Shown piece by piece: positions 1 to 7,698 of a stretch of 20,893 bases of DNA. Location: the NCBI GenBank assembly GCA_947628725.1, contig CANRAQ010000012.1, positions 1 to 20,893 on the forward strand. Direction: 5' to 3'. This stretch comes from an uncultured Bacilli bacterium (GTDB lineage: Bacteria > Bacillota_I > Bacilli_A > RF39 > UBA660). Position numbers and translations under genes: made by a program. The first letter of the stretch is position 1, and each line of letters begins with the position of its first letter. The notes under the pieces were generated by a model. That model was not told the origin of the DNA. It saw only the letters and a list, made by a program, of their open reading frames with translations, and did not search any database.

Positions 1-25
1 TTATACAATAAATTTTAGTTAAAAC

Positions 26-46
26 AAAAAATGTCCCATTAGGGAC
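26..46 (-). terminator. Minus-strand hairpin terminator (second, downstream of tspO)
   Basis: Five-base-pair stem GTCCC/GGGAC with loop ATTA at 33-46. Read on the minus strand it is followed by a short T run (the A run at 26-30). It lies after a closer tspO terminator and could act as a back-up. It also abuts a plus-strand hairpin, so the two transcription directions converge here. Confidence 0.5.
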
Positions 47-48
47 GG

Positions 49-76
49 ATGACAAAATTTATTTTGTCATTTTTTT
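49..76 (+). terminator. Rho-independent terminator of an upstream plus-strand gene
   Basis: ATGACAAAA and TTTTGTCAT form a stem of at least nine pairs, followed by a T run through 76. It should end a plus-strand gene lying left of the window; nothing coding is visible in 1-48. Confidence 0.65.
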
Positions 77-83
77 ATAGGTT

Positions 84-103
84 AAAAAAATTGGCAATGC
101 CAA
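84..103 (-). terminator. Rho-independent terminator of tspO
   Basis: On the minus strand TTGGC-ATT-GCCAA is followed by seven T (the A run at 84-90). It begins seven bases after the tspO stop codon and is the natural end of that transcript. Confidence 0.65.
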
Positions 104-109
104 TTTCAC

Positions 110-562
110 TTATAAATTCATAAAGAATATTGATAGGATTAATATAGTTGCAAATATATTCCAAATTATATAAGGTATAAGTAGTTTACAATTTTTATTA
201 AGTTGTTTAGTTTCATAGTATAAGTATAATGAACTTATTAGTACTATAATTGTATCTATAAGTGCTAAAAACGGACTTTTAAGTGTAAAAAAGAAAAATG
301 AAAATGCTTGATTAGATATATAGTTTATTACTAAAGCTTTATTATAATCACCAGTATCCTTATAACTATAACTTTTATATACATCATATATGCTAAATGC
401 TATTAAAATATATAATATTGGCCATATTATAGCAAATAATATACCAGGTGGAGCAAATACTGGTTTATCTAAACTTTTATAAAAAACTGCGTCACTTCTA
501 AATAGCAAACCACCTATAAACCATGGCAATAATATACCTAAAAACTTTAATATTTTTTTCAT
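110..562 (-). CDS. tspO: TspO/MBR family membrane protein (tryptophan-rich sensory protein homologue)
   Basis: A 150-residue integral membrane protein of the TspO/MBR (translocator/peripheral benzodiazepine receptor) family, whose members bind porphyrins and cholesterol-like ligands; the physiological role in Firmicutes is unsettled. The N-terminal part KPVFAPPGILFAIIWPILY matches the family pattern of a proline-rich loop followed by F-x3-W-P-x-L-Y. The rest is hydrophobic, compatible with five helices, and the C-terminal PYIIWNIFATILI segment matches the last conserved helix. Length is normal for the family. The ATG is preceded by AAAGAGGTGAACT, a good ribosome binding site. The gene diverges from the rhomboid gene across only 57 bp and is followed by one, perhaps two, minus-strand terminators, so it is monocistronic. 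The family call rests on the N-terminal motif and topology. Confidence 0.88.
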   Translation of the reverse strand: MKKILKFLGILLPWFIGGLLFRSDAVFYKSLDKPVFAPPGILFAIIWPILYILIAFSIYDVYKSYSYKDTGDYNKALVINYISNQAFSFFFFTLKSPFLALIDTIIVLISSLYLYYETKQLNKNCKLLIPYIIWNIFATILILSIFFMNL

Positions 563-572
563 AGTTCACCTC

Positions 573-601
573 TTTACATCTTATTCTAAATGTATTAAAA
601 T
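573..601 (+). promoter_or_regulatory. Promoter of the rhomboid gene
   Basis: TTTACA at 573-578, a 17-nt spacer, and TAAAAT at 596-601. The expected transcript start near 608 leaves a leader of only about a dozen bases that is essentially just the GGGTGAT ribosome binding site. Confidence 0.55.
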
Positions 602-619
602 ATTATTACGGGTGATAAA

Positions 620-1789
620 ATGAATATTACTTTGAGCAAAAATGATGAAATAGTAATGAAACTTTTACACTATTTTATAACTATACAAGGATATAATCCT
701 GTTATAATACATGGAGCCAAAGATGAAATATGGCTAGAAAATAATACAGCAGATTATAAGATTATAAGAATAGTGTCTAATTATATACATAATGATGATC
801 AACTAGATTTTGATATATTTAGGACTAAACAGATATTAAAAAAAATAAAAAGAAAAATGTTTTCTGTTAATATGGAAACTCTTTCTATATTTGTAAATTT
901 ATCAGATAATGTCGATTTAGATAGTAAAAATTTTGATAATATTAAATGCGCTAAGGTAAATACTGTAGATGATTTATCAAAATATTCATTTATAATTAAT
1001 ACATTCCCAAACATACTTGAAATTGACAATGTAAAAGAAGAGGGAATAGAATTATTTATAAAATTAACTAACGATATAAATAAAAAAAATTTAGAGGAAT
1101 CTAAAAAAGCTGAAGAGGTATTTTCAATTAAAAAACCAATTATAACATATACGATAATGGTTATATGTACAATACTTTATATATTAACATCTTTATACTC
1201 TAACAGTTTTATTGAGCAAAAATTAAGCATCTTATATGATTTTGGCGGACTTGTTAATTTTGATATGTTAAATAGAAATCCACTTGAGTTATATAGATTA
1301 GTAAGTTCCATATTTTTACATGGAAGCATACTTCACTTTCTATGCAATATGATTTCTTTATATGTTATTGGAAGTCAACTTGAAAGTTTCTTTGGTAAAG
1401 TTAAATATACAATAATATTTATATTAAGTGGTGTAATAGGTAATTTACTTACTTTGATATTTTTACAAAATGGAGTAATTACTATAGGGGCAAGTGGAGC
1501 AATATTTGGACTTTTAGGAGCACTTCTATACTTTGGATATCATTATAGGGTATATTTAAGTGGTGTAATGAGAACTCAAATAATTCCTATAATAATTTTA
1601 AATCTTTTCATTGGGGTTGTTTCACAAGGGATAAACAACTTTGCCCATATTGGTGGATTAATAGGAGGCTTTTTAGTAGCAAAAACAGTTGGAGTTAAAT
1701 ATAAAAGTTCTAAACTTGATATGATAAATGGGTTAATTATGACTTTAATATTTATTGCTTTTCTAATTTATATAGTGTTTTTTAGGTAG
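620..1789 (+). CDS. Rhomboid family intramembrane serine protease with N-terminal soluble domain
   Basis: A 389-residue protein: about 170 polar residues, then a six- to seven-helix rhomboid domain. Catalytic residues are visible: GASG with nucleophile Ser292 and FAHIGG with His343. The HGSILHFLCNM helix (His234, His239, Asn243) matches the conserved oxyanion-hole helix. Rhomboids cleave transmembrane helices inside the membrane. The layout, soluble N-terminal domain plus rhomboid core, resembles Bacillus subtilis GluP (YqgP) but is shorter than that protein, which carries C-terminal repeats. The N-terminal domain shows no motif I recognise. The ATG follows GGGTGATAAA, a GGTGAT-type ribosome binding site. 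It has its own promoter and a terminator overlapping its stop codon, so it is expressed alone. The substrate is unknown. Confidence 0.9.
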   Translation: MNITLSKNDEIVMKLLHYFITIQGYNPVIIHGAKDEIWLENNTADYKIIRIVSNYIHNDDQLDFDIFRTKQILKKIKRKMFSVNMETLSIFVNLSDNVDLDSKNFDNIKCAKVNTVDDLSKYSFIINTFPNILEIDNVKEEGIELFIKLTNDINKKNLEESKKAEEVFSIKKPIITYTIMVICTILYILTSLYSNSFIEQKLSILYDFGGLVNFDMLNRNPLELYRLVSSIFLHGSILHFLCNMISLYVIGSQLESFFGKVKYTIIFILSGVIGNLLTLIFLQNGVITIGASGAIFGLLGALLYFGYHYRVYLSGVMRTQIIPIIILNLFIGVVSQGINNFAHIGGLIGGFLVAKTVGVKYKSSKLDMINGLIMTLIFIAFLIYIVFFR

Positions 1790-1815
1790 AATATTAATAA
1801 TATTCTATTTTTTTT
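1788..1815 (+). terminator. Rho-independent terminator of the rhomboid gene
   Basis: AGAATATT and AATATTCT pair around an AAT loop, followed by ATTTTTTTT. The stem begins inside the TAG stop codon. The -10 box of the next gene starts two bases after the T run. Confidence 0.7.
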
Positions 1816-1822
1816 ATATAAT
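1794..1822 (+). promoter_or_regulatory. Promoter of the 1837 lipoprotein gene, overlapping a terminator
   Basis: A perfect TATAAT at 1817-1822 lies 17 nt after TTAATA (1794-1799), itself inside the preceding terminator stem. A start near 1829 gives a leader of roughly eight bases, GGTGATAA plus the ATG. The -10 is clear; the -35 is weak (4 of 6). Confidence 0.5.
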
Positions 1823-1836
1823 TTATTGGTGATAAT

Positions 1837-2175
1837 ATGAAAAAAATATTGTTGTTTATGATGATGTTTTTAGTATGTGGATGTGGGAATAAATTAAAAT
1901 GTACATATAGTGAAAATTATGAAGATATTAAAATCAGTAATAGTATAGAATTTAATTTTAAAACTAATGAATATGAACAAATAGATAAAATGACATTTAA
2001 AACAAAAACGGATGCAGAGGAGTATTTTGATGATATAAAAGAATATATTGAAGAATATAACCTAGTATTAAATGATAAAGAAATAGTATCTAAGATTAGA
2101 AAACAAATGGAAGAGGATTTAACAAAAAATGAATTAAAGAAAAGATATGAAAGTTACGATTATAAATGTAGGTAA
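1837..2175 (+). CDS. Small predicted lipoprotein, function unknown
   Basis: A 112-residue protein with a type II signal peptide: MKK, a hydrophobic stretch and a lipobox VCGC with the lipidated cysteine probably Cys16. The mature part is about 95 residues, charged, with a second cysteine soon after the lipid site (NKLKC) and one near the C-terminus (YKCR) that could form a disulfide. A conserved-looking phrase, MTFKTKTDAEEYFDDIKEYI, resembles small lipoproteins common in low-G+C gut Firmicutes, but no function follows. It has its own promoter and a terminator downstream, so it is monocistronic. It is presumably anchored on the outer face of the membrane. Confidence 0.75.
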   Translation: MKKILLFMMMFLVCGCGNKLKCTYSENYEDIKISNSIEFNFKTNEYEQIDKMTFKTKTDAEEYFDDIKEYIEEYNLVLNDKEIVSKIRKQMEEDLTKNELKKRYESYDYKCR

Positions 2176-2211
2176 TATTATCATGTAATGTTAAAATAGG
2201 TAAATTCAGAG

Positions 2212-2233
2212 CCATATTAAAATATGGTTTTTT
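2212..2233 (+). terminator. Rho-independent terminator of the 1837 lipoprotein gene
   Basis: CCATATT and AATATGG pair around a two-base AA loop, which will open slightly, and six T follow. It separates the lipoprotein gene from the heat-shock promoter. Confidence 0.68.
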
Positions 2234-2249
2234 GTTTAATTTAAATTTT

Positions 2250-2277
2250 TTAGCACTCAAAGTATTGACAGTGCCAA
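2250..2277 (+). promoter_or_regulatory. CIRCE-like HrcA operator 1 (variant)
   Basis: TTAGCACTC at 2250-2258 matches the left arm of the CIRCE consensus exactly. The right arm reads AGTGCCAA instead of AGTGCTAA, and the gap between arms is one base longer than usual. The right part overlaps the TTGACA -35 box, so HrcA binding would block polymerase. Confidence 0.7.
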
Positions 2278-2293
2278 AAAATAGTAGTATACT
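2265..2293 (+). promoter_or_regulatory. Sigma-A promoter of the hrcA-grpE-dnaK operon
   Basis: Consensus -35 TTGACA (2265-2270), 17-nt spacer, -10 TATACT (2288-2293). The predicted start near 2300 lies inside the second HrcA operator. A strong promoter held by repressor is the usual design for CIRCE-controlled operons. Confidence 0.85.
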
Positions 2294-2297
2294 TGTT

Positions 2298-2324
2298 TTA
2301 GCACTTAAGAAAAGATAGTGCCAA
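2298..2324 (+). promoter_or_regulatory. CIRCE-like HrcA operator 2
   Basis: TTAGCACTT, nine bases, then TAGTGCCAA, with exactly the 9-9-9 spacing of CIRCE (consensus arms TTAGCACTC and GAGTGCTAA). It spans the transcript start. It carries the same TGCCAA right-arm variant as operator 1, suggesting a lineage-specific recognition sequence. Confidence 0.82.
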
Positions 2325-2375
2325 AAATTGTTATATGTATCTAAAAAATATATATAATATAAAAGAGGTGGTATA

Positions 2376-3365
2376 TTGATTAGCAGGCGTGAAGAAGAAA
2401 TATTAAAATTAATTATTGAAGATTATATAAAAAATGCTAGGCCTGTCGGATCAAAGTCGTTATGTGATGTTATGAATTGCTCTAGTGCAACGATAAGAGC
2501 TGAAATGAGTTATTTAGAGGAGATTGGGCTTCTAGAAAAGACACATATATCTAGTGGAAGGGTTCCAAGTGAATTAGGATATAGATATTATGTAGATAAT
2601 ATTATGAAACCTAAGGAACTTAATGAAGAAGATATGATGAAACTTCAAACTATTGTAGATAATAAATCACTAGTTTTAAATGATGTTATACTTAAAAGTA
2701 TGGAAATTATTTCAGAGATAACACATTATATGACAGTAGTTTTAGGTAATCAATCAAACTCTAATTTAGTTCAAAAGATAGAAGTTATACCAATAGATAA
2801 GAACAATATAGTTGCAATAGTCGTAACTGATAAAGGTTATGTAGAACATAGAAATATATACATACCTGGAGATGTTGATTCATCAGAAATAAAACAAACT
2901 GTAGATTTGATAAATAAGTTAATTATTGGTACAAGTATAGATAAAGTAAGTGAAGTTTTAGAGTATGAGGTTAAACCTATAATAGGTAAATATGTTAAAC
3001 AACATGAAGTTTTATATAATGCATTTTACAACGCATTTAGTGCTTTTGCAAATGAATCAATAAATGTAAGTGGTAAAAAAAATATACTTATGCAACCAGA
3101 ATTCGATAGTATAGAAAAGATAAGAAGTATAATTAATAAATTTGAAGATAAAGAAATAGTTAGTAATATAAAAGAGGAAGATAGCGGCATAAATATTTAT
3201 ATAGGTAGTGAAAATAACTTTGATGATGATGTAACTGTCATAAAAACTAAGTATAATATAAATGGAGAAGAAGGAACAATCGCTTTAATTGGTCCAAAAA
3301 GGATGGAATATGACAGAGTTATAACACTTCTAGAATATATAAAGAAAAATATAGATAACAAATAG
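2376..3365 (+). CDS. hrcA: Heat-inducible transcription repressor HrcA
   Basis: A 329-residue repressor of class I heat-shock genes that binds CIRCE and needs GroEL for activity in other Firmicutes. The N-terminal winged helix covers about residues 1-80, with the family phrases RPVGSKSL, SSATIRAEMSYLEEIGLLE and SGRVPSELGYRYYVD. A GAF-like and dimerisation region follows, with IVAIVVTDKGYVEHR and the C-terminal IGPKRMEYDRV. The start is a TTG preceded by AAGAGGTGG five bases upstream, and the first residues ISRREEEIL fit the family N-terminus. It is the first gene of the operon behind two CIRCE-like sites, so it should autoregulate. grpE follows after 14 bp. No groES/groEL is present in the window. 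Confidence 0.96.
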   Translation: MISRREEEILKLIIEDYIKNARPVGSKSLCDVMNCSSATIRAEMSYLEEIGLLEKTHISSGRVPSELGYRYYVDNIMKPKELNEEDMMKLQTIVDNKSLVLNDVILKSMEIISEITHYMTVVLGNQSNSNLVQKIEVIPIDKNNIVAIVVTDKGYVEHRNIYIPGDVDSSEIKQTVDLINKLIIGTSIDKVSEVLEYEVKPIIGKYVKQHEVLYNAFYNAFSAFANESINVSGKKNILMQPEFDSIEKIRSIINKFEDKEIVSNIKEEDSGINIYIGSENNFDDDVTVIKTKYNINGEEGTIALIGPKRMEYDRVITLLEYIKKNIDNK

Positions 3366-3379
3366 AAAAGAGGAGACAA

Positions 3380-3955
3380 ATGCAAGAAGAAAATAAATGC
3401 AACTGTAAATGTGATAGTGAAGAAAAACAAGAATGTGAATGTAAAAAATGTGATTGTGAAGATAAAAAGATAAAAAAAGAAAAGAAAAAAGATAAATATA
3501 AAGAAGAAATAAATGCATTGAAAGATACTAATAAAAAATTAGAACAAGATATTTTAGTAGCAAAAGCAGATTTAATCAATTATAGAAAAAGAAAAGATGA
3601 AGAAGTAAGTAAATTACTTAAATTTAGTAATGAAGATTTAATTAAACAATTACTTCCAATTTTAGATAACTTTGAAAGAGCTATAAAACTTGATGATGAT
3701 AATTTAGAAGATGAAGTTTCTAAGTTCTTAGAAGGATTTAAAATGATCTATTGTAATATGCAAAATATAATGGAAAATTTTGAAGTTAAGACTATTGATG
3801 GAGCAAATAAGCCATTTGATCCAGTATACCACAATGCAATTATGGTAGAGAATAAAGAGGGTGTTGAACCTGGAATGGTACTAGAAGTACTTCAAAAAGG
3901 TTATATCTATAAAGATAAAGTTATAAGACCAGCAATGGTTAAAGTTAGTGAATAG
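3380..3955 (+). CDS. grpE: GrpE nucleotide exchange factor with a cysteine-rich N-terminal tail
   Basis: A 191-residue cytoplasmic nucleotide exchange factor for DnaK. A long coiled coil covers about residues 40-85 (INALKDTNKKLEQDI onwards), followed by the four-helix and beta-domain signatures LLPILDNFERAI, FDPVYHNAIM and VLQKGYIYKDKVIRPAMVKV. Length is typical. The unusual part is the first 30 residues, which hold seven cysteines between positions 7 and 26 in CxCxC, CxC and CxxCxC spacing, among Lys and Glu. Such clusters can bind metal ions or respond to oxidation, but that is inference. The ATG follows AAGAGGAGACAA. It lies between hrcA and dnaK, with 14 bp on either side (to the dnaK ATG), and shares their promoter. 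Confidence 0.96.
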   Translation: MQEENKCNCKCDSEEKQECECKKCDCEDKKIKKEKKKDKYKEEINALKDTNKKLEQDILVAKADLINYRKRKDEEVSKLLKFSNEDLIKQLLPILDNFERAIKLDDDNLEDEVSKFLEGFKMIYCNMQNIMENFEVKTIDGANKPFDPVYHNAIMVENKEGVEPGMVLEVLQKGYIYKDKVIRPAMVKVSE

Positions 3956-3969
3956 GAAAGGTGATAAAT

Positions 3970-5802
3970 ATGAGTAAAACAATAGGTATAGATTTAGGTA
4001 CAACTAATAGTTGTGTATGTGTATATGAAGGTGGAGAACCTAAAGTAATAGTAAATGCAGATGGAGATAGAACAACTCCTTCAGTAGTAGCATTTAAAAA
4101 AGGAGACATATTAGTAGGTAAAACTGCTAAACATCAATCTGTAACTAATCCAGAAACAATTAGTTCAATTAAAAGATTGATGGGTACAGATAAAAAAGTT
4201 AAGGCTAATGGAAAGGAATATACTCCTGAAGAGATAAGCGCGATGATACTTGGAGATTTAAAGAAAACAGCAGAAGCATATTTAGGAGAAAAAGTTACAA
4301 ATGCAGTAATTACAGTTCCAGCATATTTTAATGACTCACAAAGACAAGCAACTAAAAACGCAGGAAAAATTGCAGGACTTAATGTTGAAAGAATTATAAA
4401 TGAACCAACTGCTGCTGCACTTGCTTATGGTCTTGACAAACAAGATGAATCTCAAACAATTTTAGTATACGACTTAGGTGGAGGAACATTCGATGTTTCT
4501 ATACTAGAACTTGGTGATGGAGTATTCGAAGTTAAATCTACAAGTGGTAATAATAAACTTGGTGGAGATGATTTCGATCAAAGAATTATAGATTATGTAA
4601 TTGATGACATTAAAAAGGAACATGATGTAGATTTAAGCGATAATAAAATGGCTTTACAAAGAATTAAAGAAGAAGCAGAAAAAGCTAAAAAGACTCTTTC
4701 TAATGTAACTTCAACAGAAATTTCTTTACCATTTATTACTGCAGATTTAAACTACGAAACTACTTTAACTCGTGCTAAATTTGAGAGTTTAATTAGTGAT
4801 TTAGTTGATTCTACATTAGAACCAGTTAGAAAAGCCTTAAAGGATGCTAAATTAACTGCTAAAGATATAGATAAAGTAATATTAGTAGGTGGATCTACTC
4901 GTATTCCAATGGTACAAGAATTAGTTAAAAAAGAACTTGGAAAAGAACCATCTAAAGAAGTTAATCCAGATGAAGTTGTCGCTATGGGAGCAGCTATTCA
5001 AGGTGGAGTTCTTACAGGAGATGTTAACGATATAGTATTACTAGATGTTACACCACTTTCACTTGGTATTGAAACATTAGGTGGAGTATGTACAGTATTA
5101 ATTCCAAGAAATACAACTATTCCAACTAGTAAATCACAAATATTTTCAACAGCTGCAGATAATCAACCAGCAGTAGATATTCATATACTTCAAGGTGAAA
5201 GAAGTATGGCTGCAGATAATAAAACTATGGGAAGATTCCAACTTACGAATATCCCACCAGCACCACGTGGAGTACCACAAATTGAAGTTACATTTGATAT
5301 AGATGCTAATGGTATAGTAAATGTTAAGGCAAAAGATTTAGGAACAAATAAGGAACAATCTATAACTATAACTTCATCAACTAATTTGACAGATGAAGAG
5401 ATAGATAAGATGGTAAAAGAAGCTGAGGCTAATCGTGAAGCAGATGAAAAGAAAAAAGGAGAAGCTGATGCTAGAAATGAAGCTGAACAAATGATTTTTG
5501 CCACTGAAAAGGCTATTAAAGACTTAGGCGATAAAGTTGATGAAAAAGATAAAGAAAAAGCAGAAGAACAAATTAAAGATTTAAAAGAAGCTTTAGAAAA
5601 AGATGACATTGATGAAATTAAAGCTAAAACAGAAAAATTAAATGAATCTGCCATGAGTCTTGCAACTAAAGTTTATGAAGAAGCATCTAAGAAAGCTCAA
5701 GAAGAACAAGCAAAAGAAGAAAATAAAGAAGATAAGGAAGATAAAAAGAATAAAAAATCTAAAAATGATGATGTAATGGATGCAGATTACGAAGAAAAAT
5801 AA
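3970..5802 (+). CDS. dnaK: Chaperone DnaK (Hsp70)
   Basis: A 610-residue Hsp70 chaperone. The ATPase domain carries all three family signatures: IDLGTTNSCV near the N-terminus, VYDLGGGTFDVSIL, and VILVGGSTRIPMVQELV. The substrate-binding domain (from about residue 365, DVTPLSLGIETLGG) and an acidic, Lys-rich lid follow, ending in DADYEEK, a variant of the usual EEVK-type tail. I chose the ATG at 3970: it is preceded by AGGAAAGGTGAT at proper spacing and gives the canonical MSKTIGIDLG. An in-frame GTG nine bases upstream overlaps that ribosome binding site. The nearest upstream control is the CIRCE promoter of hrcA. A strong hairpin lies directly downstream. Confidence 0.98.
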   Translation: MSKTIGIDLGTTNSCVCVYEGGEPKVIVNADGDRTTPSVVAFKKGDILVGKTAKHQSVTNPETISSIKRLMGTDKKVKANGKEYTPEEISAMILGDLKKTAEAYLGEKVTNAVITVPAYFNDSQRQATKNAGKIAGLNVERIINEPTAAALAYGLDKQDESQTILVYDLGGGTFDVSILELGDGVFEVKSTSGNNKLGGDDFDQRIIDYVIDDIKKEHDVDLSDNKMALQRIKEEAEKAKKTLSNVTSTEISLPFITADLNYETTLTRAKFESLISDLVDSTLEPVRKALKDAKLTAKDIDKVILVGGSTRIPMVQELVKKELGKEPSKEVNPDEVVAMGAAIQGGVLTGDVNDIVLLDVTPLSLGIETLGGVCTVLIPRNTTIPTSKSQIFSTAADNQPAVDIHILQGERSMAADNKTMGRFQLTNIPPAPRGVPQIEVTFDIDANGIVNVKAKDLGTNKEQSITITSSTNLTDEEIDKMVKEAEANREADEKKKGEADARNEAEQMIFATEKAIKDLGDKVDEKDKEKAEEQIKDLKEALEKDDIDEIKAKTEKLNESAMSLATKVYEEASKKAQEEQAKEENKEDKEDKKNKKSKNDDVMDADYEEK

Positions 5803-5805
5803 AAT

Positions 5806-5829
5806 GAAGTTCTAGGTAACTAGAACTTC
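5806..5829 (+). terminator. Strong hairpin after dnaK, weak or partial terminator
   Basis: A perfect ten-base-pair stem GAAGTTCTAG/CTAGAACTTC closed by GTAA, a GNRA-type tetraloop. The following TTAAATT is a poor T tract. It may reduce readthrough into pepF-dnaJ or protect the 3' end of the dnaK message rather than terminate fully. Confidence 0.55.
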
Positions 5830-5849
5830 TTAAATTAAAAGGAGAAAAT

Positions 5850-7640
5850 ATGGAATATAAGACAAGAGAAGAAGTACCTAATCAATATAAATGGGATTTA
5901 AGTAAGATGTATGAAAGTTCATCAAAAGTAGAAGATGACATAAAAAAAGTAAAAGAATTACCTCCACAAATATTAAAATATAAAGGACATATTTTAGATA
6001 GTGCAGATAGTTTATATGAATTTATAAAGTTGACAGAAAAACAAGATAGAATTTTAGAAAAATTATATGTATATTCTAAAATGTCTTTTGATGTTGACAC
6101 AAAAAATAATAGTTCTAAAGCATTGAAGATGAAAATTGAAAAATTAAACGAGGAGTTAAGTGAACAATATTCTTTTATAGAACCAGAAATGATGAAAGCT
6201 GATTATGATTTAATATTGAAATATATTAAAGAAAATTCAAAATTAGATGAATATAAGTTTTATTTAGAATGTATATATAGGTATAAACCACATTCATTAA
6301 ATGAAGAGCAAGAAGAAGTTTTTGTACGTGCTACAAATGCTTTTGGAAATTGTTCTGAAGTATTTAATTGTATAAACAATGCAGATATAAATTTAGGTAA
6401 AATAAAAGATGAAGATGGAAAAGAATGTGAACTTACTTCCAGCAATTATCAAATATATATGAAAAGTAAAGATAGAAAAGTTAGAAAAAGTGCATTTGAA
6501 TCTATGTATAACTACTATAAATCATTAAAAAATACACTTGCTTCTGCATATGTTGGTGAGATAAAAGAATCTTCTTTTGTAAGTAACATAAAAAAATATA
6601 ATTCTACAGTAGAAATGAGTCTATTTTCTGATAATATAGATATAAGTGTATATAAAAACTTAATTAATACAGTTCATGATAAGTTAAATTATATGTATGA
6701 ATATATGGATGTAAGAAAAAAAATATTAGGATTGGATCAGTTGCATATGTATGATATATATGTAGATTTAACTGAAAATAAAAATGATAAAATAAATTTT
6801 GATGAAGGTAAAAAAATATTATTTGAAGCCTTAAAACCATTAGGAGAAAAATATTTAGATGATTTAAATAAAGCATTTGATGAACATTGGATAGATATAT
6901 ATCCAAATAGTGGGAAAAAGTCAGGTGCTTATTCATGGGGATGTTATGACTCAAATCCATATTTACTATTAAATTATAACGATACAGTAGATGCTGTAAG
7001 TACTATGGCTCATGAATTAGGTCATTCTATGCATTCTTATTATTCAAAAAAACAGAATTATGTTGATTCTAATTATCCTATATTCTTAGCTGAAATTGCT
7101 TCTACAGTAAATGAGGTTTTAATAAATAATTATTTATATAAAAATGCAAAAACAAAAGAAGAAAAAATATATTATTTAACAGACTTTTTAGATAGTGTTA
7201 GAACAACAATTTATAGACAAACTATGTTTGCTGAATTTGAATACATGATGCATGAAAAGGAAAAGAATGGAGTACCATTAACTGAAGAAGAAATTTCTAA
7301 TACTTATTATGATTTAAATAAACTATATTATGGAGATAATATGGTCATAGATGATGATATAAGATACGAATGGAGCCGTATTCCACATTTTTATACTCCA
7401 TTTTATGTATATAAATATGCTACAGGCTTAAGTAGCGCACTTTCAATTGCAAGTAGAATACTTGATGGCGATAAAAATGTAAAAGAACAATATTTAGAGT
7501 TTTTAAGTAGTGGTGGAAATGATTATCCACTAAATATTCTTAAAAAAGTTGGTGTAGATATGACTACAAGTAAACCAATAGAAGAAGCACTTGATATGTT
7601 TAAAGAAAAGTTAGATGAACTTAAAAACTTAGTAAAATAA
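5850..7640 (+). CDS. pepF: Oligoendopeptidase F (M3 family metallopeptidase)
   Basis: A 596-residue cytoplasmic zinc peptidase of family M3 that cleaves short peptides. The zinc-binding HExxH motif is HELGH at residues 388-392, with the third ligand Glu415 in IFLAEIASTVNE, the usual PepF arrangement. Other family features are the N-terminal YKWDLSKMYES, RKVRKSAFESMY, YSWGCYDSNPYLLLNY before the active site, and RIPHFYTPFYVYKYATG near the end. Length is typical (about 600). AAAAGGAG precedes the ATG. It sits between dnaK and dnaJ, 47 bp after dnaK beyond a hairpin, and 58 bp before dnaJ. This placement suggests, but does not prove, co-induction with chaperones to clear peptides under stress. 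Confidence 0.96.
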   Translation: MEYKTREEVPNQYKWDLSKMYESSSKVEDDIKKVKELPPQILKYKGHILDSADSLYEFIKLTEKQDRILEKLYVYSKMSFDVDTKNNSSKALKMKIEKLNEELSEQYSFIEPEMMKADYDLILKYIKENSKLDEYKFYLECIYRYKPHSLNEEQEEVFVRATNAFGNCSEVFNCINNADINLGKIKDEDGKECELTSSNYQIYMKSKDRKVRKSAFESMYNYYKSLKNTLASAYVGEIKESSFVSNIKKYNSTVEMSLFSDNIDISVYKNLINTVHDKLNYMYEYMDVRKKILGLDQLHMYDIYVDLTENKNDKINFDEGKKILFEALKPLGEKYLDDLNKAFDEHWIDIYPNSGKKSGAYSWGCYDSNPYLLLNYNDTVDAVSTMAHELGHSMHSYYSKKQNYVDSNYPIFLAEIASTVNEVLINNYLYKNAKTKEEKIYYLTDFLDSVRTTIYRQTMFAEFEYMMHEKEKNGVPLTEEEISNTYYDLNKLYYGDNMVIDDDIRYEWSRIPHFYTPFYVYKYATGLSSALSIASRILDGDKNVKEQYLEFLSSGGNDYPLNILKKVGVDMTTSKPIEEALDMFKEKLDELKNLVK

Positions 7641-7698
7641 TTATATATAATAAAAAATAATATATAGATGATTAAAATATAAAAGAGGAGGATGTTGT

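Noticed and set aside
3961..3969. GTG start for dnaK nine bases upstream
   Set aside because: The GTG is part of the GGTGAT ribosome binding site; ATG 3970 gives the canonical Hsp70 N-terminus.
5190..5654. Long open frame antisense to dnaK
   Set aside because: Ser/Ala/Phe-rich translation is a mirror of the Lys/Glu-rich DnaK lid; no ribosome binding site or family signature.
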